Of a stretch of DNA of 64,000 nucleotides, positions 53,504-64,000 are shown piece by piece. The notes under the pieces were generated by a model, which did not search any database, was not told the origin of the DNA, and was given only the letters and a program-made list of their open reading frames with translations. The DNA is from Macrostomum hystrix (taxonomy: Eukaryota; Platyhelminthes; Macrostomidae), in the NCBI GenBank assembly GCA_950097015.1, contig CATNEN010000039.1, positions 620,001-684,000 of the forward strand. Direction: 5' to 3'. The stretch's first letter is position 1. The number at the start of each line of letters is the position of its first letter. Both the position numbers and the translations under genes were made by a program.

Positions 53504-55687
53504 AAAGCTCAGCATTGAATACATGATGCATCACAGCTCAGCATTGAATACATGATGCATCACAGCTCAGCATTGAATACATGATGCATCACAGCTCAGC
53601 ATTGAATACATGATGCATCACAGCTCAGCATTGAATACATGATGCATCACAGCTCAGCATTGAATACATGATGCATCACAGCTCAGCATTGAATACATGA
53701 TGCATCACAGCTCAGCATTGAATACATGATGCATCACAGCTCAGCATTGAATACATGATGCATCACAGCTCAGCATTGAATACATGATGCATCACAGCTC
53801 AGCATTGAATACATGATGCATCACAGCTCAGCATTGAATACATGATGCATCACAGCTCAGCATTGAATACATGATGCATCACAGCTCAGCATTGAATACA
53901 TGATGCATCACAGCTCAGCATTGAATACATGATGCATCACAGCTCAGCATTGAATACATGATGCATCACAGCTCAGCATTGAATACATGATGCATCACAG
54001 CTCAGCATTGAATACATGATGCATCACAGCTCAGCATTGAATACATGATGCATCACAGCTCAGCATTGAATACATGATGCATCACAGCTCAGCATTGAAT
54101 ACATGATGCATCACAGCTCAGCATTGAATACATGATGCATCACAGCTCAGCATTGAATACATGATGCATCACAGCTCAGCATTGAATACATGATGCATCA
54201 CAGCTCAGCATTGAATACATGATGGTTCACAGCTCAGCATTGAATACATGATGCATCACAGCTCAGCATTGAATACATGATGCATCACAGCTCAGCATTG
54301 AATACATGATGCATCACAGCTCAGCATTGAATACATGATGCATCACAGCTCAGCATTGAATACATGATGCATCACAGCTCAGCATTGAATACATGATACA
54401 TCACAGCTCAGCATTGAATACATGATGCATCACAGCTCAGCATTGAATACATGATGCATCACAGCTCAGCATTGAATACATGATGCATCACAGCTCAGCA
54501 TTGAATACATGATACATCACAGCTCAGCATTGAATACATGATGCATCACAGCTCAGCATTGAATACATGATGCATCACAGCTCAGCATTGAATACATGAT
54601 ACATCACAGCTCAGCATTGAATACATGATGCATCACAGCTCAGCATTGAATACATGATGCATCACAGCTCAGCATTGAATACATGATGCATCACAGCTCA
54701 GCATTGAATACATGATGCATCACAGCTCAGCATTGAATACATGATACATCACAGCTCAGCATTGAATACATGATGCATCACAGCTCAGCATTGAATACAT
54801 GATGCATCACAGCTCAGCATTGAATACATGATGCATCACAGCTCAGCATTGAATACATGATGCATCACAGCTCAGCATTGAATACATGATGCATCACAGC
54901 TCAGCATTGAATACATGATGCATCACAGCTCAGCATTGAATACATGATGCATCATAGCTCAGCATTGAATACATGATGCATCACAGCTCAGCATTGAATA
55001 CATGATGCATCACAGCTCAGCATTGAATACATGATGCATCACAGCTCAGCATTGAATACATGATGCATCACAGCTCAGCATTGAATACATGATGCATCAC
55101 AGCTCAGCATTGAATACATGATGCATCACAGCTCAGCATTGAATACATGATGCATCACAGCTCAGCATTGAATACATGATGCATCACAGCTCAGCATTGA
55201 ATACATGATGCATCACAGCTCAGCATTGAATACATGATGCATCACAGCTCAGCATTGAATACATGATGCATCACAGCTCAGCATTGAATACACGATGCAT
55301 CACAGCTCAGCATTGAATACATGATGCATCACAGCTCAGCATTGAATACATGATGCATCACAGCTCAGCATTGAATACATGATGCATCACAGCTCAGCAT
55401 TGAATACATGATGCATCACAGCTCAGCATTGAATACATGATGCATCACAGCTCAGCATTGAATACATGATGCATCACAGCTCAGCATTGAATACATGATG
55501 CATCACAGCTCAGCATTGAATACATGATGCATCACAGCTCAGCATTGAATACATGATGCATCATAGCTCAGCATTGAATACATGATGCATCACAGCTCAG
55601 CATTGAATACATGATGCATCACAGCTCAGCATTGAATACATGATGCATCACAGCTCAGCATTGAATACATGATGGTTCACAGCTCAC
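53504..55687. repeat. 29-bp minisatellite, about 75 copies
   Basis: A 2.2-kb array of a 29-bp unit (contains GCATTGAATACATGATGCAT) that is extraordinarily uniform. Each unit has the palindrome TGATGCATCA. Rare variants: GATACATC (several between 54390 and 54750), CATCATAG, and GATGGTTCAC at 54226 and at the 3' edge near 55672. The last copies run straight into unique sequence. Confidence 0.97.
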
Positions 55688-56056
55688 ATAAATTTAGATT
55701 TAGTTAGCCATCAGATAGAATCGCTCAGAGACCATCAGGTAGAACAGAGCAGTAAGCAAGGCCTGAGCAGCAACTCACAGGCATTAGTGCTGATTAGAAA
55801 AAGAGAAAACAAGCAAATGTTCACGCATAAACTTTTCCCTTTGGCAGTGACAGCCTGGTAAATATCCTGGCAGGACTAGGCCAGCCAATATTAGCTACAA
55901 AGTTGAGCTGAACACTTTACAGCCCGAGTCCGCTGCAGTGTATATTGGGCTATCTCGCAGGGGTACTTTGAAGGACAGAAACTCTACAAAAGAGCAGCCA
56001 ATTGAAACTACTCAAACTGTTTCTGAATCAGTCTGAAGATTAGCTGACATGCCTCA
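55688..56056. other. Downstream of MRPS23
   Basis: Presumed 3' untranslated and intergenic sequence between the 29-bp array and the MRPS23 stop. Nothing else seen. Confidence 0.5.
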
Positions 56057-56682
56057 TCAGGCAGCATCAATTCCAGGTGCAGCTGTCTCAGCCTCCGCGC
56101 ACAGCTGCCGAGCCAGCAGGAGCTGCTCAGACTCAGGCAGTTCAGGCCGCAGCCGTTTAACAATAGACAGGTGATGAGCCAGGCTGCGCTCGTCTACCTG
56201 CGGGTTGGTTAAGAGTTCAGCGACTCGATGAACGGCCTCAGTTCAGCATTTTGAAGAGAATCTTTTGCTATTTTTTAGTTATAGTCAATATAACTATAAA
56301 TAGTGAAAACTGTATATTACTATACTATTAGTAGAGTGGAGTGAAAGGGCTGCGAAAAAATCCGCTGTACCTGATCGACGGACGCTGTCGCTGCCGACCC
56401 AGTCGCCTGTTTCGGTGCCTCCAGCGTGAACAGATTGTGCATCTGGCCGGAGGTCAAGCCGCTGGCAAACTGCCGCTGCCTGTCAGCGTCCTCCGCGTAC
56501 AGAATGGACCGAACCGCCTGCTGGGGCAGCGGCCTATCGTAGCGCGGCTCCTGGGCTGGCGGAAACCTGGCATAGACGTCGTACCAGAGCGGCGCGCCGC
56601 TGGGCGCCACCGCGCCGCTGCGGATCAGACCGTGGACGCGGCTGAACAGCGGCGCGAACCTCTCCAGGCGACTGCCGGCCAT
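56057..56682 (-). CDS. MRPS23: Mitochondrial small ribosomal subunit protein mS23
   Basis: Metazoan mitochondrial ribosomal protein of the small subunit. Exons (minus): 56682-56371 and 56197-56057 (453 nt, 150 aa), junction phase 0. The start is MAGSRLERFAPLFSRV, matching the human MAGSRLE opening, followed by RSGAV, PLWYDVYARFPP and EPRYDRP, the hallmark region of the family. The predicted exon 2 continues with a charged C-terminal helix. A strong acceptor (pyrimidine tract CCCCCGCCCACAG) sits four bases before the ATG. The array of 24-bp repeats begins about 115 bp upstream. The frame 5' of the ATG (56683-56787) is not needed. Confidence 0.9.
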
Positions 56683-56795
56683 CGTGCTGTGGGCGGGGGA
56701 AAATGGGAGGGAAGACTGAGCTAACTGAGGCCGTGCACCGTGCACTGAGATGGAACTGCCACTTGGCAACGGCAGAATGACCGGCAAGTCGCTAG

Positions 56796-59700
56796 CTACC
56801 GAAGGACTAGAGGTTAGCTACCGAAGGACTAGAGAGGTTAGCTACCGAAGGACTAGAGAGGTTAGCTACCGAAGGACTAGAGAGGTTAGCTACCGAAGGA
56901 CTAGAGAGGTTAGCTACCGAAGGACTAGAGAGGTTAGCTACCGAAGGACTAGAGAGGTTAGCTACCGAAGGACTAGAGAGGTTAGCTACCGAAGGACTAG
57001 AGAGGTTAGCTACCGAAGGACTAGAGAGGTTAGCTACCGAAGGACTAGAGAAGTTAGCTACCGAAGGACTAGAGAGGTTAGCTACCGAAGGACTAGAGAG
57101 GTTAGCTACCGAAGGACTAGAGAGATTAGCTACCGGAGGACTAGAGAGATTAGCTACCGAAGGAGTAGAGAGGTTAGCTACCGAAGGAGTAGAGAGATTA
57201 GCTACCGAAGGACTAGAGAGGTTAGCTACCGAAGGACTAGAGAGATTAGCTACCGAAGGAGTAGAGAGGTTAGCTACCGAAGGACTAGAGAGGTTAGCTA
57301 CCGAAGGACTAGAGAGATTAGCTACCGGAGGACTAGAGAGATTAGCTACCGAAGGAGTAGAGAGGTTAGCTACCGAAGGAGTAGAGAGGTTAGCTACCGA
57401 AGGACTAGAGAGATTAGCTACCGGAGGACTAGAGAGATTAGCTACCGAAGGAGTAGAGAGGTTAGCTACCGAAGGAGTAGAGAGGTTAGCTACCGAAGGA
57501 CTAGAGAGGTTAGCTACCGAAGGACTAGAGAGGTTAGCTACCGAAGGACTAGAGAGGTTAGCTACCGAAGGACTAGAGAGGTTAGCTACCGAAGGACTAG
57601 AGAGGTTAGCTACCGAAGGACTAGAGAAGTTAGCTACCGAAGGACTAGAGAGGTTAGCTACCGAAGGACTAGAGAGGTTAGCTACCGAAGGAGTAGAGAG
57701 GTTAGCTACCGGAGGACTAGAGAGATTAGCTACCGAAGGAGTAGAGAGGTTAGCTACCGAAGGAGTAGAGAGGTTAGCTACCGAAGGACTAGAGAGATTA
57801 GCTACCGGAGGACTAGAGAGATTAGCTACCGAAGGAGTAGAGAGGTTAGCTACCGAAGGAGTAGAGAGGTTAGCTACCGAAGGACTAGAGAGGTTAGCTA
57901 CCGGAGGACTAGAGAGATTAGCTACCGAAGGAGTAGAGAGGTTAGCTACCGAAGGACTAGAGAGGTTAGCTACCGAAGGACTAGAGAGATTAGCTACCGG
58001 AGGACTAGAGAGGTTAGCTACCGAAGGACTAGAGAGGTTAGCTACCGAAGGACTAGAGAGGTTAGCTACCGAAGGACTAGAGAGGTTAGCTACCGAAGGA
58101 CTAGAGAAGTTAGCTACCGAAGGACTAGAGAGGTTAGCTACCGAAGGACTAGAGAGGTTAGCTACCGAAGGAGTAGAGAGGTTAGCTACCGGAGGACTAG
58201 AGAGGTTAGCTACCGAAGGAGTAGAGAGGTTAGCTACCGAAGGACTAGAGAGATTAGCTACCGGAGGACGAGCTGGTTTAGCTACCGAAGGACTAGAGAG
58301 ATTAGCTACCGAAGGAGTAGAGAGGTTAGCTACCGAAGGACTAGAGAGGTTAGCTACCGAAGGACTAGAGAGATTAGCTACCGAAGGAGTAGAGAGGTTA
58401 GCTACCGAAGGAGTAGAGAGGTTAGCTTCCGAAGGACTAGAGAGGTTAGCTACCGAAGGAGTAGAGAGATTAGCTACCGAAGGAGTAGAGAGGTTAGCTA
58501 CCGAAGGACTAGAGAGGTTAGCTACCGAAGGACTAGAGAGATTAGCTACCGGAGGACGAGCTGGTTTAGCTACCGAAGGACTAGAGAGATTAGCTACCGA
58601 AGGAGTAGAGAGGTTAGCTACCGAAGGACTAGAGAGGTTAGCTACCGAAGGACTAGAGAGATTAGCTACCGGAGGACTAGAGAGGTTAGCTACCGAAGGA
58701 CTAGAGAGGTTAGCTACCGGAGGACTAGAGAGATTAGCTACCGAAGGAGTAGAGAGGTTAGCTACCGAAGGACTAGAGAGGTTAGCTACCGAAGGACTAG
58801 AGAGATTAGCTACCGGAGGACTAGAGAGGTTAGCTACCGAAGGACTAGAGAGATTAGCTACCGAAGGAGTAGAGAGGTTAGCTACCGAAGGACTAGAGAG
58901 GTTAGCTACCGAAGGACTAGAGAGGTTAGCTACCGAAGGAGTAGAGAGGTTAGCTACCGAAGGAGTAGAGAGGTTAGCTACCGAAGGACTAGAGAGGTTA
59001 GCTACCGAAGGACTAAAGAGGTTAGCTACCGAAGGACTAGAGAGGTTAGCTACCGAAGGAGTAGAGAGGTTAGCTACCGAAGGAGTAGAGAGGTTAGCTA
59101 CCGAAGGAGTAGAGAGGTTAGCTACCGAAGGACTAGAGAGGTTAGCTACCGAAGGACTAAAGAGGTTAGCTACCGAAGGACTAGAGAGGTTAGCTACCGA
59201 AGGAGTAGAGAGGTTAGCTACCGAAGGACTAGAGAGGTTAGCTACCGAAGGACTAGAGAGATTAGCTACCGAAGGACTAGAGAGATTAGCTACCGAAGGA
59301 CTAGAGAGGTTAGCTACCGAAGGAGTAGAGAGGTTAGCTACCGAAGGAGTAGAGAGGTTAGCTACCGGAGGACTAGAGAGATTAGCTACCGAAGGAGTAG
59401 AGAGGTTAGCTACCGAAGGACTAGAGAGATTAGCTACCGAAGGACTAGAGAGGTTAGCTACCGAAGGAGTAGAGAGGTTAGCTACCGAAGGAGTAGAGAG
59501 GTTAGCTACCGAAGGAGTAGAGAGGTTAGCTACCGAGGACTAGAGAGATTAGCTACCGAAGGAGTAGAGAGGTTAGCTACCGAAGGACTAGAGAGGTTAG
59601 CTACCGAAGGACTAGAGAGGTTAGCTACCGAAGGAGTAGAGAGGTTAGCTACCGAAGGAGTAGAGAGGTTAGCTACCGGAGGACTAGAGAGATTAGCTAC

Positions 59701-61325
59701 CGAAGGAGTAGAGAGGTTAGCTACCGAAGGACTAGAGAGGTTAGCTACCGAAGGACTAGAGAGATTAGCTACCGAAGGACTAGAGAGATTAGCTACCGAG
59801 GACTAGAGAGGTTAGCTACCGAAGGACTAGAGAGATTAGCTACCGGAGGACTAGAGAGATTAGCTACCGAAGGACTAGAGAGATTAGCTACCGAAGGACT
59901 AGAGAGGTTAGCTACCGAAGGACTAGAGAGATTAGCTACCGGAGGACGAGCTGGTTTAGCTACCGAAGGACTAGAGAGGTTAGCTACCGAAGGACTAGAG
60001 AGGTTAGCTACCGAAGGAGTAGAGAGGTTAGCTACCGAAGGACTAGAGAGGTTAGCTACCGAAGGAGTAGAGAGGTTAGCTACCGAAGGAGTAGAGAGGT
60101 TAGCTACCGAAGGAGTAGAGAGGTTAGCTACCGAAGGAGTAGAGAGGTTAGCTACCGAAGGACTAGAGAGGTTAGCTACCGAAGGACTAAAGAGGTTAGC
60201 TACCGAAGGACTAGAGAGGTTAGCTACCGAAGGAGTAGAGAGGTTAGCTACCGAAGGAGTAGAGAGGTTAGCTACCGAAGGAGTAGAGAGGTTAGCTACC
60301 GAAGGACTAGAGAGGTTAGCTACCGAAGGACTAAAGAGGTTAGCTACCGAAGGACTAGAGAGGTTAGCTACCGAAGGAGTAGAGAGGTTAGCTACCGAAG
60401 GACTAGAGAGGTTAGCTACCGAAGGACTAGAGAGATTAGCTACCGAAGGACTAGAGAGATTAGCTACCGAAGGACTAGAGAGGTTAGCTACCGAAGGAGT
60501 AGAGAGGTTAGCTACCGAAGGAGTAGAGAGGTTAGCTACCGGAGGACTAGAGAGATTAGCTACCGAAGGACTAGAGAGATTAGCTACCGAAGGACTAGAG
60601 AGATTAGCTACCGAAGGACTAGAGAGGTTAGCTACCGAAGGAGTAGAGAGGTTAGCTACCGAAGGAGTAGAGAGGTTAGCTACCGAAGGAGTAGAGAGGT
60701 TAGCTACCGGAGGACTAGAGAGATTAGCTACCGAAGGAGTAGAGAGGTTAGCTACCGAAGGACTAGAGAGGTTAGCTACCGAAGGACTAGAGAGGTTAGC
60801 TACCGAAGGAGTAGAGAGGTTAGCTACCGAAGGAGTAGAGAGGTTAGCTACCGGAGGACTAGAGAGATTAGCTACCGAAGGAGTAGAGAGGTTAGCTACC
60901 GAAGGACTAGAGAGGTTAGCTACCGAAGGACTAGAGAGATTAGCTACCGAAGGACTAGAGAGATTAGCTACCGGAGGACTAGAGAGGTTAGCTACCGAAG
61001 GACTAGAGAGATTAGCTACCGGAGGACTAGAGAGATTAGCTACCGAAGGACTAGAGAGATTAGCTACCGAAGGACTAGAGAGGTTAGCTACCGAAGGAGT
61101 AGAGAGATTAGCTACCGAAGGACTAGAGAGATTAGCTACCGGAGGACTAGAGAGATTAGCTACCGAAGGACTAGAGAGATTAGCTACCGAAGGACTAGAG
61201 AGATTAGCTACCGAAGGACTAGAGAGATTAGCTACCGGAGGACTAGAGAGATTAGCTACCGAAGGACTAGAGAGATTAGCTACCGAAGGACTAGAGAGGT
61301 TAGCTACTGGAGGACGAGCTAGTTT
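56796..61325. repeat. 24-bp satellite array, nearly 190 copies
   Basis: A 4.5-kb array of a 24-bp unit (core GACTAGAGAGGTTAGCTACC) with three main variable sites: CTAG/GTAG, AGGTTA/AGATTA and CGAAGG/CGGAGG. Rare variants (CTAAAG at 59011, 59155, 60185 and 60329; GACGAGCTGGTTTA at about 58267, 58555, 59945, 61305) show higher-order duplication. Two one-base deletions lie near 59536 and 59800. Since 24 is a multiple of three and the unit has no stop in some frames, it gives false frames of 1018 and 527 codons. It lies between SBDS and MRPS23. Confidence 0.97.
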
Positions 61326-61749
61326 AGCTACCGAAGCTAGGCGTGCTATAAGAGTAGCAATTCTTCCACTTAACACTCAACACTATACGCAACATAATAC
61401 ACTATATAATAGCAAAAAACGCAATAGGGTAAAGTGCAGGACTCATTTGCAGCATCGTAGTCTAAATGCTCACCAAGTAAGAAATCTGTAGAATGTCAAA
61501 TCAAGTATATTTCTCAATTGAAACTCACAGCAAAAACGAGAGCTGGAACACATTGCAGAAATAGAGCACGACTGTGCCACACTGATGAAGCACTGTGACA
61601 CGGTAACTGCATAGCTGACTGGATAAAAAGGGTTGAACTCCATGGTCGATTACACAATAGAAATTAATATACTCAAGCTGGCAGGTGCGAAAGCAGCAGT
61701 GGGCGCGCAGAGTACAAGGCCAGGATACAGATAAGCCAATCACTCAGCT
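61326..61749. other. Intergenic and SBDS 3' region
   Basis: Unique sequence between the satellite and the SBDS stop. No feature recognised. Confidence 0.5.
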
Positions 61750-63352
61750 TTAGTCATCGTCCTCAGCCGCAAGAGTCAGGCGCCTGTTTAGCTCCTCCGC
61801 GGCGGCCTCTGCCTCAGCAGCAGCAGCAGCAGACGCGGCTTGAGAAGCGCGAAGCGTTGCGCCATCACTAGCTGTAGCAGCGCCGCCACTAGCAGCTGGC
61901 CCGTCGCCATAGTCCTGATCATCAGTTTCATCCTCTTCCAGGCGAAGTTCCAGCACTTCCAGCGAGCTGCCAGGCGACCGCACGCGCAGCAGATCCTCGA
62001 GGGCGCGCACGCCAGCCGGCTCCATGGCAACCACGAGTTCAAGCGGTTCGCCGCCGCTCACCATCGCAGACTCGGTGATGACGCGAGCGCACAGTGCAAG
62101 GGCGTCGTGGCGCAGGCGCGGGTCCGCAAGGCGGAGGCGAGCTCGCATCAGCGCCCGCTGGATAGGCAGCTTGCCCGAGGAGCGCAGGGCCCGGATGCCA
62201 TCGAGAGCCTGCGGAATTTGATAAAATGAAATGGGGATTAAGTCTCATGGAGAGGGGATGTTAGAAGCTTTGTGTGCGAATCTGAGGGATCTGACGGGGT
62301 TCAGTGTGAGGAAGAACCCTGACGAGGCCAGGAAAATAATAGTTACCTGTTGCTTGCTGGACTTGTTCAGCTTTACTACGAAATGCGCGTCTTTCAGCGC
62401 CGCCTCGATGGCTGCCGAAGTGTAGGGCCGCTTCGTATCTGGGTTGAGGCACCTGTTTGAGAAGCAATATACAGCTGGCCACGCTCACTCAACTCCGAAT
62501 ACATGCGAGCACCACAGATAAAAACACCACTATAACAGATGTTAACACCTCTATCCCAGATGTAAACACCTCTATCCCAGATGTAAACACCTCTATCACA
62601 GATGTAAACACCTCTATCACAGATGTAAACACCTCTATCACAGATGTAAACACCTCTATCACAGATGTAAACACCTCTATCACAGATGTAAACACATCTA
62701 TCACAGATATAAGCACCTCTATCACAGATGTAAACACCTCTATCACAGATGTAAACACCTCTATCACAAATGTAAACACCTCTATCATAGATAAAAACAC
62801 ACCTAACCCAAGTATGGATAATTTAAATAATTCTGAGCAATCCTGAACCCGAATGTGCAATCCGAACGCCCCTAACTCGGTCTGAATTCGAAAGCTAACC
62901 TCATAAAAACAACCCTTACCGGTCTAAGAGCATCCTATTAAGTGAGTGCCTACATTTGCATGGCCAATCAAACCCGAAGCTCGAGCCCGAACGCACCTGT
63001 CCGCAATGAGTTTCGCAATGTCTTTCAGCATGGCCTGTTGTTGCACTGAGCGCTCCTTCTCTGTGAGCTGTATCTCGCCCTTGTTGAGGATCAGCAGGCA
63101 GATCTCTGAGACGCTCTCTGTACCAAACGCCTTCTTCATGTCTTCACGGCGGGCCACCTCACCCTTGGACACGTTCGCAAACACGGCCTCTGTCTGCAGC
63201 ACCTGGCTGAGATCTTTCTCAATGTGGTCACGCCAGGCGCGCACCTTGTTGGGATAACAGGCTATCTCAAAGCGCTGACCGCCACGTTTAATTCGCACCA
63301 CGGACACATTGGTCAGGCGCTTCTGATTGGTTGGCATCTTTAGGGCACACAT
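61750..63352 (-). CDS. SBDS: Ribosome maturation protein SBDS
   Basis: Cytoplasmic 60S maturation factor; with EFL1 it releases eIF6 from the pre-60S subunit. Exons (minus): 63352-62997, 62452-62347, 62208-61750 (921 nt, 306 aa), junction phases 2 and 0. Domain I (FYSH) contains [26 protein letters not shown] and KDLSQVLQT; the central segment includes [13 protein letters not shown] and LNKGEIQL. Exon 2 has [11 protein letters not shown] and NKSSKQQ, matching the conserved human sequence. The third exon has the C-terminal fold ([23 protein letters not shown]). Human SBDS is 250 aa; this one ends in an extra acidic, Ala-rich tail of about 60 residues with a [11 protein letters not shown] patch. 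ATG at 63352 chosen because it aligns with the human start; an alternative lies at 63337. Confidence 0.95.
62520..62800. repeat. 21-bp minisatellite in SBDS intron 1
   Basis: About 13 copies of a 21-bp unit (contains CACCTCTATCACAGATGTAA) in intron 1 of SBDS. Its neighbours in the same intron are unique sequence. Confidence 0.95.
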
Positions 63353-64000
63353 TTTGCAGTAGCTTTGCGTTAATGTGCGCAGAATAGCAGAGTAACTGGG
63401 GCCAAAGTTGCACTACTATGGGGTCTGAAATCATTGTCAGGATGCACTTGTGCAAACTGCATATGCATCATATAGGCCAATGGAACTAAGCAGAGTTGGA
63501 TGGTTATACTATGACTATGATATTTTGTAAATAATATTTACAGCTAGGCTTACAACCAGAAAGAATTGTAGCTAATGTAGAAGCCAATGTGGCATTTTTA
63601 TATTTCCAAAGCAAAAAATGCAAAACTATCAGTCATTATTTGATTCATTTGTTTTCTGATTTAATAGAAATCATTTGAAATACAACAGATATAGCTAGCT
63701 TTTTAGTTAGGCCAAATGCCCCAAGCTAAAGCTAATAAAGCTAATCAAATGCATCAATTTACTAAGTTTACAAAAAGTTTACAAAGTATCTTATTTTAGA
63801 TTTCCAGCTACTTATCAGAATAAAACAATTAACATGGCTCACTAAATATTTTGACTATTAGGCTACTTTAGCAATGCTTATCTCAATAGGCATTGAGATC
63901 AGAAGGTAATCTGGTGCACAGGTTAGTGCATAACAAAGCATACCACTTGCAAAATTGATAACAATCTGTGTGAAATTGATTTATGTAATTAGGCACAGGC
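63353..64000. other. Upstream of SBDS, AT-rich
   Basis: Presumed SBDS promoter region and beyond, to the window edge. No motif or gene can be named. Confidence 0.5.

Noticed and set aside
53504-55687. CRISPR-like array of regular repeats
   Set aside because: Direct tandem repeats without spacers, in an animal genome; no cas genes.
56750-59806. 1018-codon open frame of SYRRTREV-type repeats
   Set aside because: It is a stop-free frame of the 24-bp satellite; both strands are open, no splice or start context, composition set by the repeat.
59793-61376. 527-codon minus-strand frame of VANLSSPS-type repeats
   Set aside because: Same satellite read on the other strand; no gene support.

Overview
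This is a stretch of animal nuclear genome. Coding sequence is split by standard GT-AG introns, the genetic code is standard, and there are no operons or ribosome-binding sites. The gene set is metazoan: Rieske protein UQCRFS1, a two-pore-domain potassium channel, cytochrome b561, Tctex-type dynein light chain, prosaposin, a rhodopsin-family GPCR, MRPS23 and SBDS. Coding exons are GC-rich and flanking DNA is AT-rich. Roughly a quarter of the window (my rough sum is about 15 kb) is minisatellite arrays. Several start codons sit 0-6 nt after a splice-acceptor-like AG, which would fit spliced-leader trans-splicing. My best guess is a free-living flatworm of the Macrostomum type, but nothing seen here proves the taxon.

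Layout. 1-13,400: UQCRFS1 on the plus strand (exons 746-968, 12405-12811, 13119-13325). Its 11.4-kb first intron holds a complete, apparently very young Ty3/Gypsy LTR retrotransposon on the minus strand (1522-10312). The element has two 813-bp LTRs that look identical, gag, pol in the -1 frame behind a GGGAAAC slippery site with a hairpin, and an unrecognised third ORF where env would lie. 15.6-19.4 kb: a three-exon K2P channel (plus) with a very long M2-M3 loop. 21.5-24.0 kb: a four-exon cytochrome b561 (minus). 26.5-29.5 kb: a three-exon orphan single-pass membrane protein (minus). 31.1-33.6 kb: a four-exon orphan coiled-coil protein (minus). 35.1-35.5 kb: DYNLT1/Tctex1 (minus). 37.6-40.3 kb: a membrane protein with CUB-like and C-type-lectin domains (plus). 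41.7-46.5 kb: a giant prosaposin with one saposin-A and ten saposin-B domains (minus). 47.5-49.1 kb: a class A GPCR (plus). 52.3-52.5 kb: a decayed non-LTR retrotransposon fragment. 56.1-56.7 kb: MRPS23 (minus). 61.75-63.35 kb: SBDS (minus).

Repeats. At least 19 separate minisatellite arrays (units 5-48 bp) lie between genes and inside introns. The largest are a 29-bp repeat of about 75 copies (53.5-55.7 kb) and a 24-bp repeat of nearly 190 copies (56.8-61.3 kb). They produce most of the long open frames in the window that are not genes. Two tRNA-derived SINE copies of one family lie at 32.4 and 34.7 kb.

The genes are unrelated housekeeping, membrane and secretory genes with no shared pathway. 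All gene models were built by hand: intron phases were checked for consistency and each joined reading frame was closed arithmetically.
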